Notes under the pieces: model-generated
The model's database searches: none
Told to the model about the DNA's origin: nothing
Seen by the model: only the letters and a program-made list of their open reading frames with translations
In this document: in pieces, positions 53,242 through 63,011 of the stretch
How the letters are laid out: each line of letters starts with the position of its first letter
Position numbering within the stretch: the stretch's first letter is position 1
Made by a program: the position numbers and the translations under genes
NCBI RefSeq assembly: GCF_031626495.1
Contig: NZ_JAMQOJ010000002.1
Coordinates: 124,001-188,000, forward strand
Reading direction: 5' to 3'
DNA from: Natrinema sp031626495
Lineage (GTDB): Archaea; Halobacteriota; Halobacteria; Halobacteriales; Natrialbaceae
Length of the DNA: 64,000 nucleotides

Positions 53242-53688
53242 TCAGTACCGACTCTTCCAGTAGAATGGATATCCCTTGACGGCGACGGCTCGTACGAACG
53301 CAGGTCCTCGACCGTGATAGACCATTCCGTTCACCGAGAGGAGAGCGTTACCCCCGCCGAGGTCCACAATTCTCGGATGCCACCGGACGTCGTGTCCGAT
53401 CGGTCGTTGGCCTCGAAGTCCTCGGAGGAGGTTCTTTGCAACTGTTCTGGCTTCGAGTCCGGCGGAAAAGCCGTCCTTCATCTTCTCCGGGGAATTGACG
53501 ACGTCACCTGCGGCGTACACGTTGTCGGTGTCGAGACAACGCAGATGCGAATCAACGCGCAGTCCGCACTCGTTTTGTGCGAGGCCGAAGTCCTCGATTA
53601 TCGACTGTTCGACGCGCTCCGCCTCGTCGGACGCCGTGTCATGGTCGTGTCCGTACTCGTGGTCGAAACCGTGATCATGGTCGTCCAT
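53242..53688 (-). pseudogene. Chimera: copper ATPase N-terminus joined to a flavin oxidoreductase C-terminus
   Basis: 148 codons open from ATG 53688. The first 30 residues, MDDHDHGFDHEYGHDHD then SDEAERVEQSIIEDF, match the start of the CopB ATPase at 31343 (MDDHERPPDG, DEESRVEQSMLEE). From about residue 35 it is the last part of an NAD(P)/FAD-dependent oxidoreductase: LDTDNVYAAGDVVNSPEKMK, then FSAGLEARTVAKNLLRG and a VAVKGYPFYWKSRY tail. Neither half has its catalytic core, yet the frame is intact across the joint. It could be translated, but I call it a recombination product. Confidence 0.7.
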
Positions 53689-53763
53689 AGCACCTACGCG
53701 CCCGACTGTGATGGTGATAGAGTGCCCTATGGTCTACTGCGCCGCCCAGACGCACTGGTCGGC

Positions 53764-54690
53764 TTAGTCGCTCGGAACGGGGCGCCGCTGCGGGCGGTGT
53801 CGCTGCCCGTCCCTTAGATACGCCGAGAGCGTCGTCAGGTCCGACTCCTCGTACCCGAACGCGTCGACGTCGTTGTGGTCGGCGACGTTCGTCATCTTCA
53901 GCGCGCGCGCCTGATCGACGCCGAGAGGAATCGAGGTGATCGGATCGACCGCGTGCAGCGCGACCGTCGCCAGTCGCATTGGCACCGGAAGGATCTCGAC
54001 CGATTTTCCGTCGGCCTCGTAGAGCATATGGGTAACGTCACCGAACGAGAGTACCTCCGGTCCGCCGAGTTCGTAGACCTCACCGTCGTAGGCGTCGTCC
54101 TCGATGCCGTCCGCGAAGATTTCCGCGCAGTCCCCGACCCAGATCGGCTGGAATCGGGGGCGGTCCCCGCCGTCCGGGAGCGCCGTCACGTACGGCGTGG
54201 TGTGGCGCCTGACGAACGTGAACGTCTCGCTGCCCTCGCCGAAGATGAACGACGGCCGGAAGACGATCCAGTCGAGGTCCGAGTAGCGAACGACTTTCTC
54301 GCCGAGGCCCTGGGTCCGCCAGTAGGCGGTGTCGCCGTTCGGATCCGCCCCGAGCGAGCTCATCTCGATGAACTTCGAGACCCCGTGTTCCTCGGCGGCC
54401 TCGACGGCGTTGATCGACCCGCCGATGCAGACGCTGTCGTGGCTGGTCTCCTTCGGCGGCTGGTGTAGCGGCGGCAGTGCCGCGAGGTTCACCGCGACGT
54501 CTTTCCCCTCGAACGCGCCCTCGATCGAGTCGTAGTCGGTCACGTCGCCCTGCTGTAGGTCCACTTCGCGCGGAAGGACTGACGGGTCGGGCGTTCGCGA
54601 GAGCGAGGTGACGTCGTGGCCGCGGTCGAGAAGTTCGGAACAGAGGTGTCGGCCGACGAAGCCATCGCCGCCCGTTACGAGTACGTCCAT
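53764..54690 (-). CDS. NAD(P)-dependent epimerase, complex I NDUFA9-like (paralogue 2)
   Basis: 308 residues, MDVLVTGGDGFVGRHLCSEL. It agrees with the protein at 10869-11798 for nearly the full length (RPSFIFGEGSETFTFVRRHT, FQPIWVGDC), but its third codon positions are mostly G/C. Antisense frames are therefore long in this gene. Different composition with similar protein suggests the two copies had different genomic backgrounds before meeting here. Confidence 0.88.
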   Translation of the reverse strand: MDVLVTGGDGFVGRHLCSELLDRGHDVTSLSRTPDPSVLPREVDLQQGDVTDYDSIEGAFEGKDVAVNLAALPPLHQPPKETSHDSVCIGGSINAVEAAEEHGVSKFIEMSSLGADPNGDTAYWRTQGLGEKVVRYSDLDWIVFRPSFIFGEGSETFTFVRRHTTPYVTALPDGGDRPRFQPIWVGDCAEIFADGIEDDAYDGEVYELGGPEVLSFGDVTHMLYEADGKSVEILPVPMRLATVALHAVDPITSIPLGVDQARALKMTNVADHNDVDAFGYEESDLTTLSAYLRDGQRHRPQRRPVPSD

Positions 54691-54909
54691 GTGTAGCGGC
54701 TACGCCGACCACAGGCGTAAAACGCCGGTACGTCTATCGATCAGTTGCCGGTGACGCACAGCAGATATTGCGCGAATTTCACAAGTATATCTAGTCTATC
54801 GACGTCTGCGGCGGCGCGGATGATAGAAATATGTGCTCCAGTCACTCCTCAGGATTCATCAGGTAGTGCCACAAAATGGGTAACAATCCCTCGCGCCGTA
54901 TTGTGCTGT

Positions 54910-55296
54910 GTGGAATATACTACACAGACGCAGGTCGACGGCGAGTTCGACGCGGTCGTCGAGAGGACGGTCGATGCGCTCGAAGACGCGGGATTCGGCA
55001 TCCTCAGCGACATCGACGTCCAGACGACGTTCGAGAAGAAACTCGACGAAGAGTTCCGACAGTACCGCATCCTCGGCGCCTGCAACCCGGGGCTCGCCCG
55101 GCAAGGGCTCGACGCCGATATCGAACTCGGCGCGCTGTTGCCGTGCAACGTGGTCGTCTACGAGAGCGACGACGGCGACGTCGTCGTGAGCGCCGTCGAC
55201 CCTGAGCGCCTCCTCGGCGTCGCCGACGACTCCGACCTCGACGCGGTCGCACAGGACGCCGCCGACCGATTCGACCGCGCGCTGGGTGATCTGTGA
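54910..55296 (+). CDS. DUF302 protein (third copy) coupled to a multicopper oxidase
   Basis: 128 residues from GTG 54910, which aligns with the ATG of the cassette B protein; the frame is open further upstream but those residues are not conserved. Core motifs FDAVVERTVDALEDAGFGIL, YRILGACNPGLARQGLDADI, LLPCNVVVYESDDGD. The stop overlaps the start of the oxidase pseudogene (GTGA at 55293), which links DUF302 directly to copper oxidases. Confidence 0.8.
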   Translation: MEYTTQTQVDGEFDAVVERTVDALEDAGFGILSDIDVQTTFEKKLDEEFRQYRILGACNPGLARQGLDADIELGALLPCNVVVYESDDGDVVVSAVDPERLLGVADDSDLDAVAQDAADRFDRALGDL

Positions 55297-56582
55297 CCCT
55301 GTCGTCCACCTCCCGCCGTCGGTTCCTGCTGTCGCTCGGCGCGGCCGGCGCAAGCGCTGTCGCGGGCTGTCTCGATCAGGGCGGGCAGAACTCGAGTGAC
55401 GACTACCAGCCGGTGGCCCCGAGAACCCGTCGACGCTCCCGCGGACGCGTCGACGGCGCTCAGGGCGGCGCCGGAGACGGTGGAGCCGGGCGCCGACGCC
55501 TCGGCCGAGAACTGGCTGTACGACGGCGAGTTCCCCGGGCCCGAACTCCGGGTGAGCGAGGGCGACGTGATCGAGACCGAGATCGCCAACGACGTCTCGG
55601 AGGGGACGACGATCCACTGGCACGGCATCCCGGTGCCCAACGCGATGGACGGCGTCCCGAACGTTACCCAGCCGCCGATCTCGCCCGGTGAGACGTTCAC
55701 CTACAAATTCAGGGCCGAACCCGCGGGGACGTACTTTTCCACAGTCACGTTGGCTCCAGCTCGACCGCGGGCTCTACGGCCCGCTGATCGTCGAAGAGCC
55801 CGACCCGCACGTCGAGTACGACCGGGAGTACGTCGTCGTACTCGACGACTACCTCGAAGGGGAGCCCCGGCCACTTTCGGAATTCAACTCCGGCAGAATG
55901 GGCGGTGACGGCGGTCCTAGCGGAGGAGGCGGCCCCGGGCGGAATGGGCGGTGGCGGCAGGCGTGACGACGGGGGCGGCGGCATGGGCGGCGGAGACGGC
56001 GGCCCGGGCGGCGGAATGGGCGGCCAGATGGGCGACAGGCGCCCGCCGTACGCCGGCCTGCTGGTCAACGGCCGGCTCCCCGAGTCCGCGCCGACGTTCG
56101 ACGTCAGGCACGGCGAGCGCGTCCGGTTCCGGTTCGTCAACGCTGGGAGCGCGACGGCGTTCCGCGTCCGACTCGCCGGGCACGAACTGACCGTCACGCA
56201 CGCCGACGGCCGGCCGGTCGAACCGGTCGCGGCGGACTCGTTCGTCTTCGGATCAGGGGAGCGCTACGACGTCGTCGTCGAGGCCGACACACCCGGCGCG
56301 TGGGAGCTCCGGGCCGACGCGCTCGACGGTGACGAACTGCCGGCGCGCGCCGTCGTCCGGTACGAGGGGAGCGGAGAGTCCGGTTCGCCGACCGCGCCGT
56401 CCGCCGAGGGGCGACGACTCCAATACGGGGACCTTCAGGACATCTCGCCGCTGGAGGGCATCGACGGTCAGCCGGATCGCCAGTTCGACCTTGACGCTGT
56501 CGCGCGCCCGCGGGTCGGTCGAGTGGCTAGACGAACTGCGCCACAACGAACGCTTGCAGTGCGCCGGGTCCGTGGCTGGTAG
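55293..56582 (+). pseudogene. Multicopper oxidase, N-terminal two thirds, several frameshifts
   Basis: GTG 55293 opens RRRFLLSLGAAGASAVAGC, a Tat lipoprotein signal. Frame changes follow: ASAENWLYDGEFPGPELRVS and TTIHWHGIPVPNAMDGVPNV in one frame, then near 55740 LQLDRGLYGPLIVEEPDPHV in another, then GLLVNGRLPESAPTFDVRHG and SGERYDVVVEADTPGAW in a third. It ends at IDGQPDRQFDLD, exactly where the fragment at base 3 of the window begins (LDGEPDRTFDL). The third domain with the type 1 copper is missing. At least three frameshifts plus truncation. Confidence 0.88.
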
Positions 56583-56633
56583 ATATGGAAAACGACATTT
56601 CGGATAACTCACAACCTTCAGAGATGAATACGG

Positions 56634-58100
56634 ATGGCGGCTGACATCGCGATTTACGACGCATACGTGCTCACGGTCGACGATAGGAATCGGCTCTACG
56701 AACGGGGTACGGTACTCATCGAGGATGGTCGCATCACCGAGGTGCGAGCTTCCCGGGACGACGATGCGGACATCGCGGCCGCCCGCGTCATCGACGGCGA
56801 GGGCACACTCGTGATGCCGGGGCTGGTCAACGCCCACACTCACCTCGAGCTGACGCCGCTGATCGGCGCGTTCAGCGACCTCGACCTGATGGAGATGATG
56901 AGCGGGATGACCGCCATCTTCGGCCACATCGCCGAGGGCGAGTACGACTACCTCACCGAGGCGGGGTACAAACTCGCCGCACTCAACTTCCTCGCCGGCG
57001 GCGTCACCACCGTCAACTCGATGGACGTCCGACCGAGCGCGGGCGCGGAGACGTTCGGCGAGGCGGGCCTCCGCGGGTTTTTCGGAATGGCACTCTCCGA
57101 CCTCTTCTGGGACGTTCCCATCGACGAGCAGTTCGCCCAGGCCCGTGAGTTCATCGACGAGTACCACAACACGTACGACGGGCGTATCCGGGCGACGATC
57201 AATCCCCATGATGACTGGTCGTGTACGCGCAAGCTGTGGGAGCGCACCGCCGATCTCGCCGCCGAGTACCCCGACCTGCTCGTTCACACCCACCTGCTCG
57301 AACTCGAGGAAAGCAACACGATGGCGCGGTCGAACGGCGCCGCAGATTCACTGGACCTCCTTGACGACGTCGACCTCCTCGACGACCGACTGTTGGCCGC
57401 CCACTTCCGGCTAGCCGACGACGAAGACATTCAGCGGACTGCCGATGCGGACGCATCGGTGGCGCACTGTCCGTCGATCTTCTGTTACTGGAACACGGAC
57501 GGGGACGTACAGTGGACGCCGGTGCCGGAACTCCGAGAAGCGGGGGTCGACGTCGGACTGGGCATCGATGACCACTACTGGCATGACTCCTACAGTATGT
57601 TCGGCGAGGCCCGACAGGCCCGACTCGCAGCCAACCTCAAGCGGTCAACCGGTCAGTACCAGTCAATGGAACTCGTACGGATGCTCACCATCGAAGGGGC
57701 AGAGGCACTCGGCGTCGGCGACGAGATCGGTAGCCTCGAACCCGGCAAGCGCGCCGATGTCATCGTGCTTGACGTGGATAAGCCGAAGTTCACGCCCTTG
57801 ACCAACATTCCGGCGCAGGTCACTAACAACGCGGCGCCCACCGATGTAGAGACCGTCATCGTTGATGGCGACGTGCTGATGGGTAATGGCAAAATCGAGA
57901 CGATGGACGCCGATGCGGTGCGCGAGCGAGTTGAATCCGCAGTCGACCGCTTCGCGTCGGAGAGCGACTGGGAACTCGACATCGGAGGGAGTGAGCCGCC
58001 GAGCAAGATAGATATCGCCCGCGATCTGCCGAAGCGCGGCCCCGCCCAGTTGCTCGGCCGGCTGGCGCTTCAGTCCGCCAGGGACAAGTTCCCATTCTGA
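56634..58100 (+). CDS. Amidohydrolase (MTA/SAH deaminase or chlorohydrolase family)
   Basis: 488 residues. GLVNAHTHLELTPLIG supplies the first metal His pair, HTHLLELEES the third His, then AAHFRLADDED, and GLGIDDHYWHDSY around residue 315 with the metal Asp. NPAKRADVIV-like EPGKRADVIVLDVDKP closes the fold. By family it deaminates or dechlorinates a purine- or triazine-like ring (SAH, MTA, guanine-type substrates). It follows the broken oxidase, where it may have been brought in by recombination. Confidence 0.88.
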   Translation: MAADIAIYDAYVLTVDDRNRLYERGTVLIEDGRITEVRASRDDDADIAAARVIDGEGTLVMPGLVNAHTHLELTPLIGAFSDLDLMEMMSGMTAIFGHIAEGEYDYLTEAGYKLAALNFLAGGVTTVNSMDVRPSAGAETFGEAGLRGFFGMALSDLFWDVPIDEQFAQAREFIDEYHNTYDGRIRATINPHDDWSCTRKLWERTADLAAEYPDLLVHTHLLELEESNTMARSNGAADSLDLLDDVDLLDDRLLAAHFRLADDEDIQRTADADASVAHCPSIFCYWNTDGDVQWTPVPELREAGVDVGLGIDDHYWHDSYSMFGEARQARLAANLKRSTGQYQSMELVRMLTIEGAEALGVGDEIGSLEPGKRADVIVLDVDKPKFTPLTNIPAQVTNNAAPTDVETVIVDGDVLMGNGKIETMDADAVRERVESAVDRFASESDWELDIGGSEPPSKIDIARDLPKRGPAQLLGRLALQSARDKFPF

Positions 58101-58111
58101 TACAAGGCAGG

Positions 58112-58235
58112 AGAGGGTCATGTCTCCCGTTGGGACGGTGCGTTCGAGTTCAAGATGCATGGGCACCACGCCCGAGAGAACCCTCCCGAGCTGGAAGTCC
58201 TCGCCGTCGATAGTAAACTCCACGATGACACTCAT
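58112..58235 (-). pseudogene. N-terminal remnant of a Bat/HTH-10 regulator
   Basis: ATG 58235 reads MSVIVEFTIDGEDFQLGRVL, SGVVPMHLELERTVPTGD, the strongly conserved start of bacterio-opsin-activator-like HTH-10 proteins. It then runs into the antisense of the amidohydrolase. Only about 40 codons survive. Confidence 0.7.
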
Positions 58236-58557
58236 ACGGTTCACTTCGGCTCCCACGCGGATAGATGGAGTGCCAAATCGAACTGCGCTGCGCCATTCAA
58301 TCAGTAAATCTGTGAACGTATGATGTCGCTTCGCTCACGTTGATGACTCAGGCTGATGCTATGTCATTACTGTCAGAGGTGTACGCGGTTCCCAGAGAAA
58401 CTATTCAAAAATTGAGGTGGTTTGGTGGTGTTGAATTGAGAGAATATGCAGCAAACCGATGTTGTTTCTTCCGGCCGATTCGTGCTTAATCAGCCGATTA
58501 GTAGAGTTACGTGCTTTCTGGCGAGTGGCTGCCCGTTTGAGCGGCGGTTCGACGCGG
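58236..58557. other. Stretch without a recognised gene
   Basis: About 320 bases between the HTH-10 remnant and the zinc-finger gene. No domain, repeat or promoter that I can defend. Confidence 0.35.
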
Positions 58558-58743
58558 TCACTTCGAGCAATGTTCGACAGTGGTTCTGCGCCATACCGAC
58601 CTGCATTCCTCATCACAGAACGTGTGTATCCGAAGATTTCCGTGTTCCCCATCTTCTGTGACTGTGGGATATCGCACTCCCACCCTGAGCGGGGTTCCAC
58701 AGTAGTCACACCGACCCGGAAACGGATCTGCGTCTTCGCTCAT
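58558..58743 (-). CDS. Small zinc-finger protein (DUF7576-like)
   Basis: 61 residues. CDYCGTPLRVGVRYP and FCDEECRSVWRRT form a CxxC...CxxxC zinc site. It starts with ATG overlapping the HalOD1 stop (ATGA). This short zinc protein next to a HalOD1 gene and an HTH-10 gene is a recurrent haloarchaeal arrangement. Function unknown. Confidence 0.75.
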   Translation of the reverse strand: MSEDADPFPGRCDYCGTPLRVGVRYPTVTEDGEHGNLRIHTFCDEECRSVWRRTTVEHCSK

Positions 58744-59054
58744 TCTTCTGACTGGATGACTACCTTACCACTGCTTTCGATGCTGACCGCACACCCCTCA
58801 TACGAAAACGAGAGGTGAACGGCCCCCTCACGTGAGGGATCTATGAGAGCCTCGATTGCCTCCGGGTCAACGACCGAATGTAACGGATCCATCGCGGTAG
58901 GCTCCTGCCCAGTGACTCCCGATACAGCCCTGATAACCGTGAAATAGAGCGGGTCGTCCGACGTCCAATCGTGCTGAATGCGAGTCGGTTCCGCAGCCAC
59001 TTCTGTATCGACGCGAGAACGATCGTCGGTTCGATTTTTGTTTGAGGTCATCAC
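58740..59054 (-). CDS. HalOD1 output-domain protein
   Basis: 104 residues. YFTVIRAVSGVTGQEPTAMD and LHSVVDPEAIEALIDPSR and VHLSFSYEGCAVSIESSG follow the HalOD1 pattern (output domain found alone or after response regulators). It lies 44 bases after the HTH-10 gene and overlaps the zinc-finger gene, so the three are likely co-transcribed. Confidence 0.85.
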   Translation of the reverse strand: MMTSNKNRTDDRSRVDTEVAAEPTRIQHDWTSDDPLYFTVIRAVSGVTGQEPTAMDPLHSVVDPEAIEALIDPSREGAVHLSFSYEGCAVSIESSGKVVIQSEE

Positions 59055-59098
59055 TCCAAAAGACGTGCCAGGGAGGAGTAAGAGGTGGTTCTGACTGG

Positions 59099-60466
59099 TC
59101 AGAGTGCGCCTTTGCCGGAGGCTTCGAATAACTGGTGGAGAACAGTTCGTTCAGCCCTGCGAAGATGGTGGTTGAACGTTTGCCGCGTTATGTCCAACCG
59201 GTTTGCTAACTCGTCGCCGGTACTCGTTCGTGGAGTGTCGAAGTACCCGCCGTAGTACGCTGTTTGCAGGGCCGCAAACTGTCGTTCAGTCAATTCATCT
59301 GCAACGATGTCGTACAAGAGGCGTGGCGAGTAGCGGAGTTCCTGTGACTCTAACTCGATGTCGGAGTGGGCTTCCCGAGCCGCTTGTACCGCTGTCCGAG
59401 GAGGAACATCTCCCGGTAGTTCTCCAGTAAGAGTGGGTGGTTTGTCAGGTTGGTTCTGCAGTAGCGAGGTGACTTCCCCACCGAGATCGGCGAAGACGAG
59501 CGGCACAGTCGGATCTTTGACGTGGATTTCGAGACGACAGTGGTCGGAAGCTGACTGGAGTAATCGGATATCGAGAACCGAGGGGTGTTGTTCGAACACG
59601 TTTGTCAATGCTTTTGCTGAAATGCCGGTCGCGGTAATATACTGTAACCCCTTCCCGTTCGGAAGATCCACGACCTCGTCCACGGCGATCTGGATTTCAC
59701 CGTCGGCCGCGTCGAGAAACGGTTGGAACAGCTGTTCGGAATAGAGTTCGAGCACTCGTCTCTTCTCACTCGTCAGTTTATCCTCGCGTTCCTTCAGCGG
59801 CGTCGCGTCTTCGAAGCCGACGACCACGAACTCGACCCCGCCGTCGTCGTTCAGCACGGGTGCCGAATTGCTCGATAGCCACCGTTCGGTTCCATCCGGG
59901 AGTTGGATCCAGTGTTCGAATCCGAAGTCCGGCTCTTTCGTCTGCAAGACGCGAGTGACAGGGTGTTCGTCCACAGGGACTGGCGTTCCGTCGTCATAAT
60001 AGATGTTCCAATCGGGTTGTCTGTATGTTCGACTCGTGATCTCGGCGTGTTCGAGCCCGAGTGTTTCCTCCGCACGCCTGTTCGCAAATACGATCTCACC
60101 TGAGGGATCAACTACAACGAGACTTACTGGACTGGCTTCGAGAATCCGCTCGATACGGGTACGATCTTTGTAGTCGTGTGTTGGGGTATCGATGTTGTCA
60201 GACGCACTATTGTCGGGACTCTGGCCGGTCGCAGTCGAGGGTCGCCACCATGCCTGTATTCGTTCGCCGAACTGCTTTGACTTGAGATGCCCCTGTTCGG
60301 TGAGGGTGTCTAACGTGTCATGTGCCACGCGCTGACTGCAACCCGTCGCGTCGGCGACCTCCTCTGCGGTGAGGGGCTCGGTACGCTCTTCCAGATGGTC
60401 GAAGACGCTGAGAACATCCTCCTCATCAATACCATTTGAGGAACCCATTCGTTTTCCAGTTGCCAT
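59099..60466 (-). CDS. HTH-10 regulator with N-terminal helix-turn-helix and PAS domain
   Basis: 455 residues from ATG 60466; TTG 60490 and ATG 60445 are alternatives. Residues 15-70 form a MarR/IclR-type winged helix (LTAEEVADATGCSQRVAHDT). Residues 100-215 are a PAS domain (ILEASPVSLVVVDPSGEIVF). The middle is the Bat-type GAF-like linker domain, and the C-terminus is HTH-10 (LTERQFAALQTAYYGGYFDT and LANRLDITRQTFNHHLRRAE). It is a transcription regulator of the bacterio-opsin activator family. Having helix-turn-helix at both ends is less usual. Confidence 0.9.
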   Translation of the reverse strand: MATGKRMGSSNGIDEEDVLSVFDHLEERTEPLTAEEVADATGCSQRVAHDTLDTLTEQGHLKSKQFGERIQAWWRPSTATGQSPDNSASDNIDTPTHDYKDRTRIERILEASPVSLVVVDPSGEIVFANRRAEETLGLEHAEITSRTYRQPDWNIYYDDGTPVPVDEHPVTRVLQTKEPDFGFEHWIQLPDGTERWLSSNSAPVLNDDGGVEFVVVGFEDATPLKEREDKLTSEKRRVLELYSEQLFQPFLDAADGEIQIAVDEVVDLPNGKGLQYITATGISAKALTNVFEQHPSVLDIRLLQSASDHCRLEIHVKDPTVPLVFADLGGEVTSLLQNQPDKPPTLTGELPGDVPPRTAVQAAREAHSDIELESQELRYSPRLLYDIVADELTERQFAALQTAYYGGYFDTPRTSTGDELANRLDITRQTFNHHLRRAERTVLHQLFEASGKGAL

Positions 60467-60725
60467 CCCACGAGAAGACGTTTCTCCCAAGTTGTGTTGA
60501 TGGTCAACGCAAAATCATAAGATAGTGCGTCTGGGAATCACGTGCAGCGTATAGACGGACTGACGAGTTACCACTTTCACAAATTGAGCCGAACCTCTTG
60601 CTACTTTCGCGCCCTGTATGCAGCATTTGATATGGAAATTACCGTGATTTTGTCAGAAACGCCGTGACCGATACAGAGGATAAACTCAGCACGAGGGGTT
60701 CGATTGTCACTCAGGCACGAGTCGT

Positions 60726-62966
60726 TTACTCGTGATGAGACGTTTTGGGCAGCGTGAACGAGAACGTTGATCCCTCACCGGGTTCGGAGTCAACCCAGAT
60801 CTCGCCGCCGTGGCGCTCAACGATTCGCCGGCAGAGCGCCAGTCCGATGCCCGTTCCTTCGAATTCGTCGTGGCTGTGGAGGCGTTGAAACACCTCGAAA
60901 ACGCGATCGGTCTCGTCCGAGCCGATACCGATACCCTCGTCGTGAACCGAGATGCGCCACATCGATCCATTTCGCTCCGCCGAGACGGCAACCCGGGGCG
61001 GTTCGTCGCCGCTGTATTCGATCGCGTTCGTCACCAAGTTCTGGAACACCTGACGGAGCTGTCCCTCGTCCCCGCTGACCTGCGGGAGCGAGCCAGCCTC
61101 GATACGGGCGTCGGACTCTTCGATCTGCAGCTGGAGGTCGGTGCGCACGTCGTCGAGCACCTCGTTCAACTCGACCGGTTCGAGCGGGTCGCCTCGCGTT
61201 TCGACGCGGGCGTATTCGAGCAGTCCGTCGATCATCTCCCGCATCCGCTCGGCACCATCAACCGCGTAGTCGATGAACTCCTCGGCATCCTCGTCGAGTT
61301 CGTCGCCGTAGCGCCGTTCAAGCAACTGGAGGTAGCTCGTGACCATTCGCAGCGGCTCCTGGAGGTCGTGACTGGCGGCGTACGCGAACTGTTCCAGCCG
61401 TTCGTTCGATTCCTCCAGCTTTCGGCGATACTCCTCGCGTTCCGTGACGTCTCTGATGACGCCGACGCGCCGTTCTCGCGCGTCCTCGTCCAGAAGGACG
61501 AACCGGTTCTCGACCGTTCGGGTCTCGTTCGGGCCAGCGTCGATCGTCTCCTCGAACGACGGGAGTTCATCCGGCGTCGCACGCTCTCACTGTTCGGCCT
61601 CGATGGACGCGAACTCGTCGCCGAACACCGTCGAGGCGTGTTGACCCAATAACTCCGATCGGGAAAACGAGGTCAGATCGACAAACGACTCGTTAATGAG
61701 TTCGAACCGCCGCTCCTCGTCGAGGACGTAGATACCATCGTGAGCCGTTTTGACGGCCGTTTCGTACTGTTCCAGCTCTCGTTCTCGCTCTAATCGGCCG
61801 GTGATGTCTTCGGTGGTGAACACGGCACTGTCGAACGCTCCGCTGTCATCGTAGACCGGCGCCCCGTTAACAGAGATCCAGACGCGCTCCCCATTCGGAC
61901 GAGACACGCCACTGAGATGGTCGAACACCGGTTCTCCGGACTCCAGAATCTGCGAGAAGGGTTTCTCGTCATCCGGGAGGGGTTCGCCGTCGATGGAGAC
62001 TTGGTTCCAGACGGAATCATCGAAGCTGAGATCGTTGATTTGCTCTTCGCTCCGCCCGTAAATTTCCTCGGCGCGGTCGTTGGCGAACTGCAACTCTCCG
62101 TCACTGTCAGCGATCATAATGCCAATCGGACTCGTTTTGACGATCGTTTCGAAGCGGGTCAGTTCTCGTTCACGTCGCTTCCGTTCAGTGACGTCTCGTC
62201 CGATGCCCGCCAACACCGTCTCGCCGTCCGGATCGACGAGCGTTGACGCCATGAACTCGTACGGGATGGAGGCACCGTCCTTAGTGAGTAACTCCGCTTC
62301 AACCTGTGCATTCCCCGTTTCGAATCCTTCCTCGATTGCATTAGCGACCCGGTCGTGATCGCTCTCGTCGAAGAACTCCAGCACGTGCATCGACGTGATT
62401 TCCGAATCCTCGTAGCCAGTTACCTCACAGAGACTGTCGTTCCAGCGGTGGAGCTTGCCATCAGTTTCGAGTACGTAGAAAACGTCGTGGATCGCGGTCA
62501 GCACGTCATCCGTATACTCCCGATAGCGTCCGAGTTGCTGGTTGCGAGTTTCGAGTTCGTATGTCCGCGTTCTCGCTTGCCCGTCGTTGATCCCCACGCC
62601 CAAGCCTGCAACGCTGGCAAGTGCGGTCAGGATCGGCGTTGATCTCATGGAAACGCTTTCGCCGGGCTGGAGGTGGTAGACAACGAGGAGGAAGGCCATG
62701 ACGCCGAAGCCGGCGAGACACCAGCCAGCAATACGTGGATAGAAGTCGGGATCGATGTCGTCGCGTGCGAGCCAATATGCACCGTATACGAGGATGACTC
62801 CTGGGACGACAACCATAATCAAATTGATGATAATGTTAACATGGTGGTGAGCGTGGTCACTCTCAACGATCGCAAGTCCGACCGCAACCGCAACGAATAG
62901 GGTGCCGAGAAGACCGATGATGTATCTTGCACCGATAGCAGACAGCAGGCGTCTCCGAGGAACCAT
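60726..62966 (-). pseudogene. PAS sensor histidine kinase split by one in-frame TGA
   Basis: From ATG 62966 (MVPRRRLLSAIGARYIIGLL; an upstream start at 63011 is possible) the frame encodes four or five membrane helices and three to four PAS domains. It stops at TGA 61587-61589 after FGDEFASIEAEQ. The same frame continues without a gap: ERATPDELPSFEETIDAG, EENRFVLL-like PAS end, ASHDLQEPLRMVTSYLQLLE, NLVTNAIEYSG and GTGIGLALCRRIVERHGGEI to the stop at 60726. So one nonsense codon, perhaps CGA to TGA, separates sensor from kinase. An ORF from 61346 could still give the ATPase domain. Confidence 0.85.
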
Positions 62967-63011
62967 TAGCCCTTTTTTGAGAGGAAGCAGTATGGATCTT
63001 ACGTTGGGCAC

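Noticed and set aside
52828..53817. Plus-strand open frame of 329 codons
   Set aside because: Covers the antisense of the chimera remnant and an unidentified remnant; no domain and not acidic.
56253..57293. Minus-strand open frame of 346 codons
   Set aside because: Antisense of the amidohydrolase, which has the metal-binding motifs.
61587..61589. Selenocysteine or programmed readthrough at the TGA in the kinase
   Set aside because: The position is a linker next to a PAS domain where no Cys or selenocysteine is expected, and haloarchaea are not known to use selenocysteine; a nonsense mutation is simpler.
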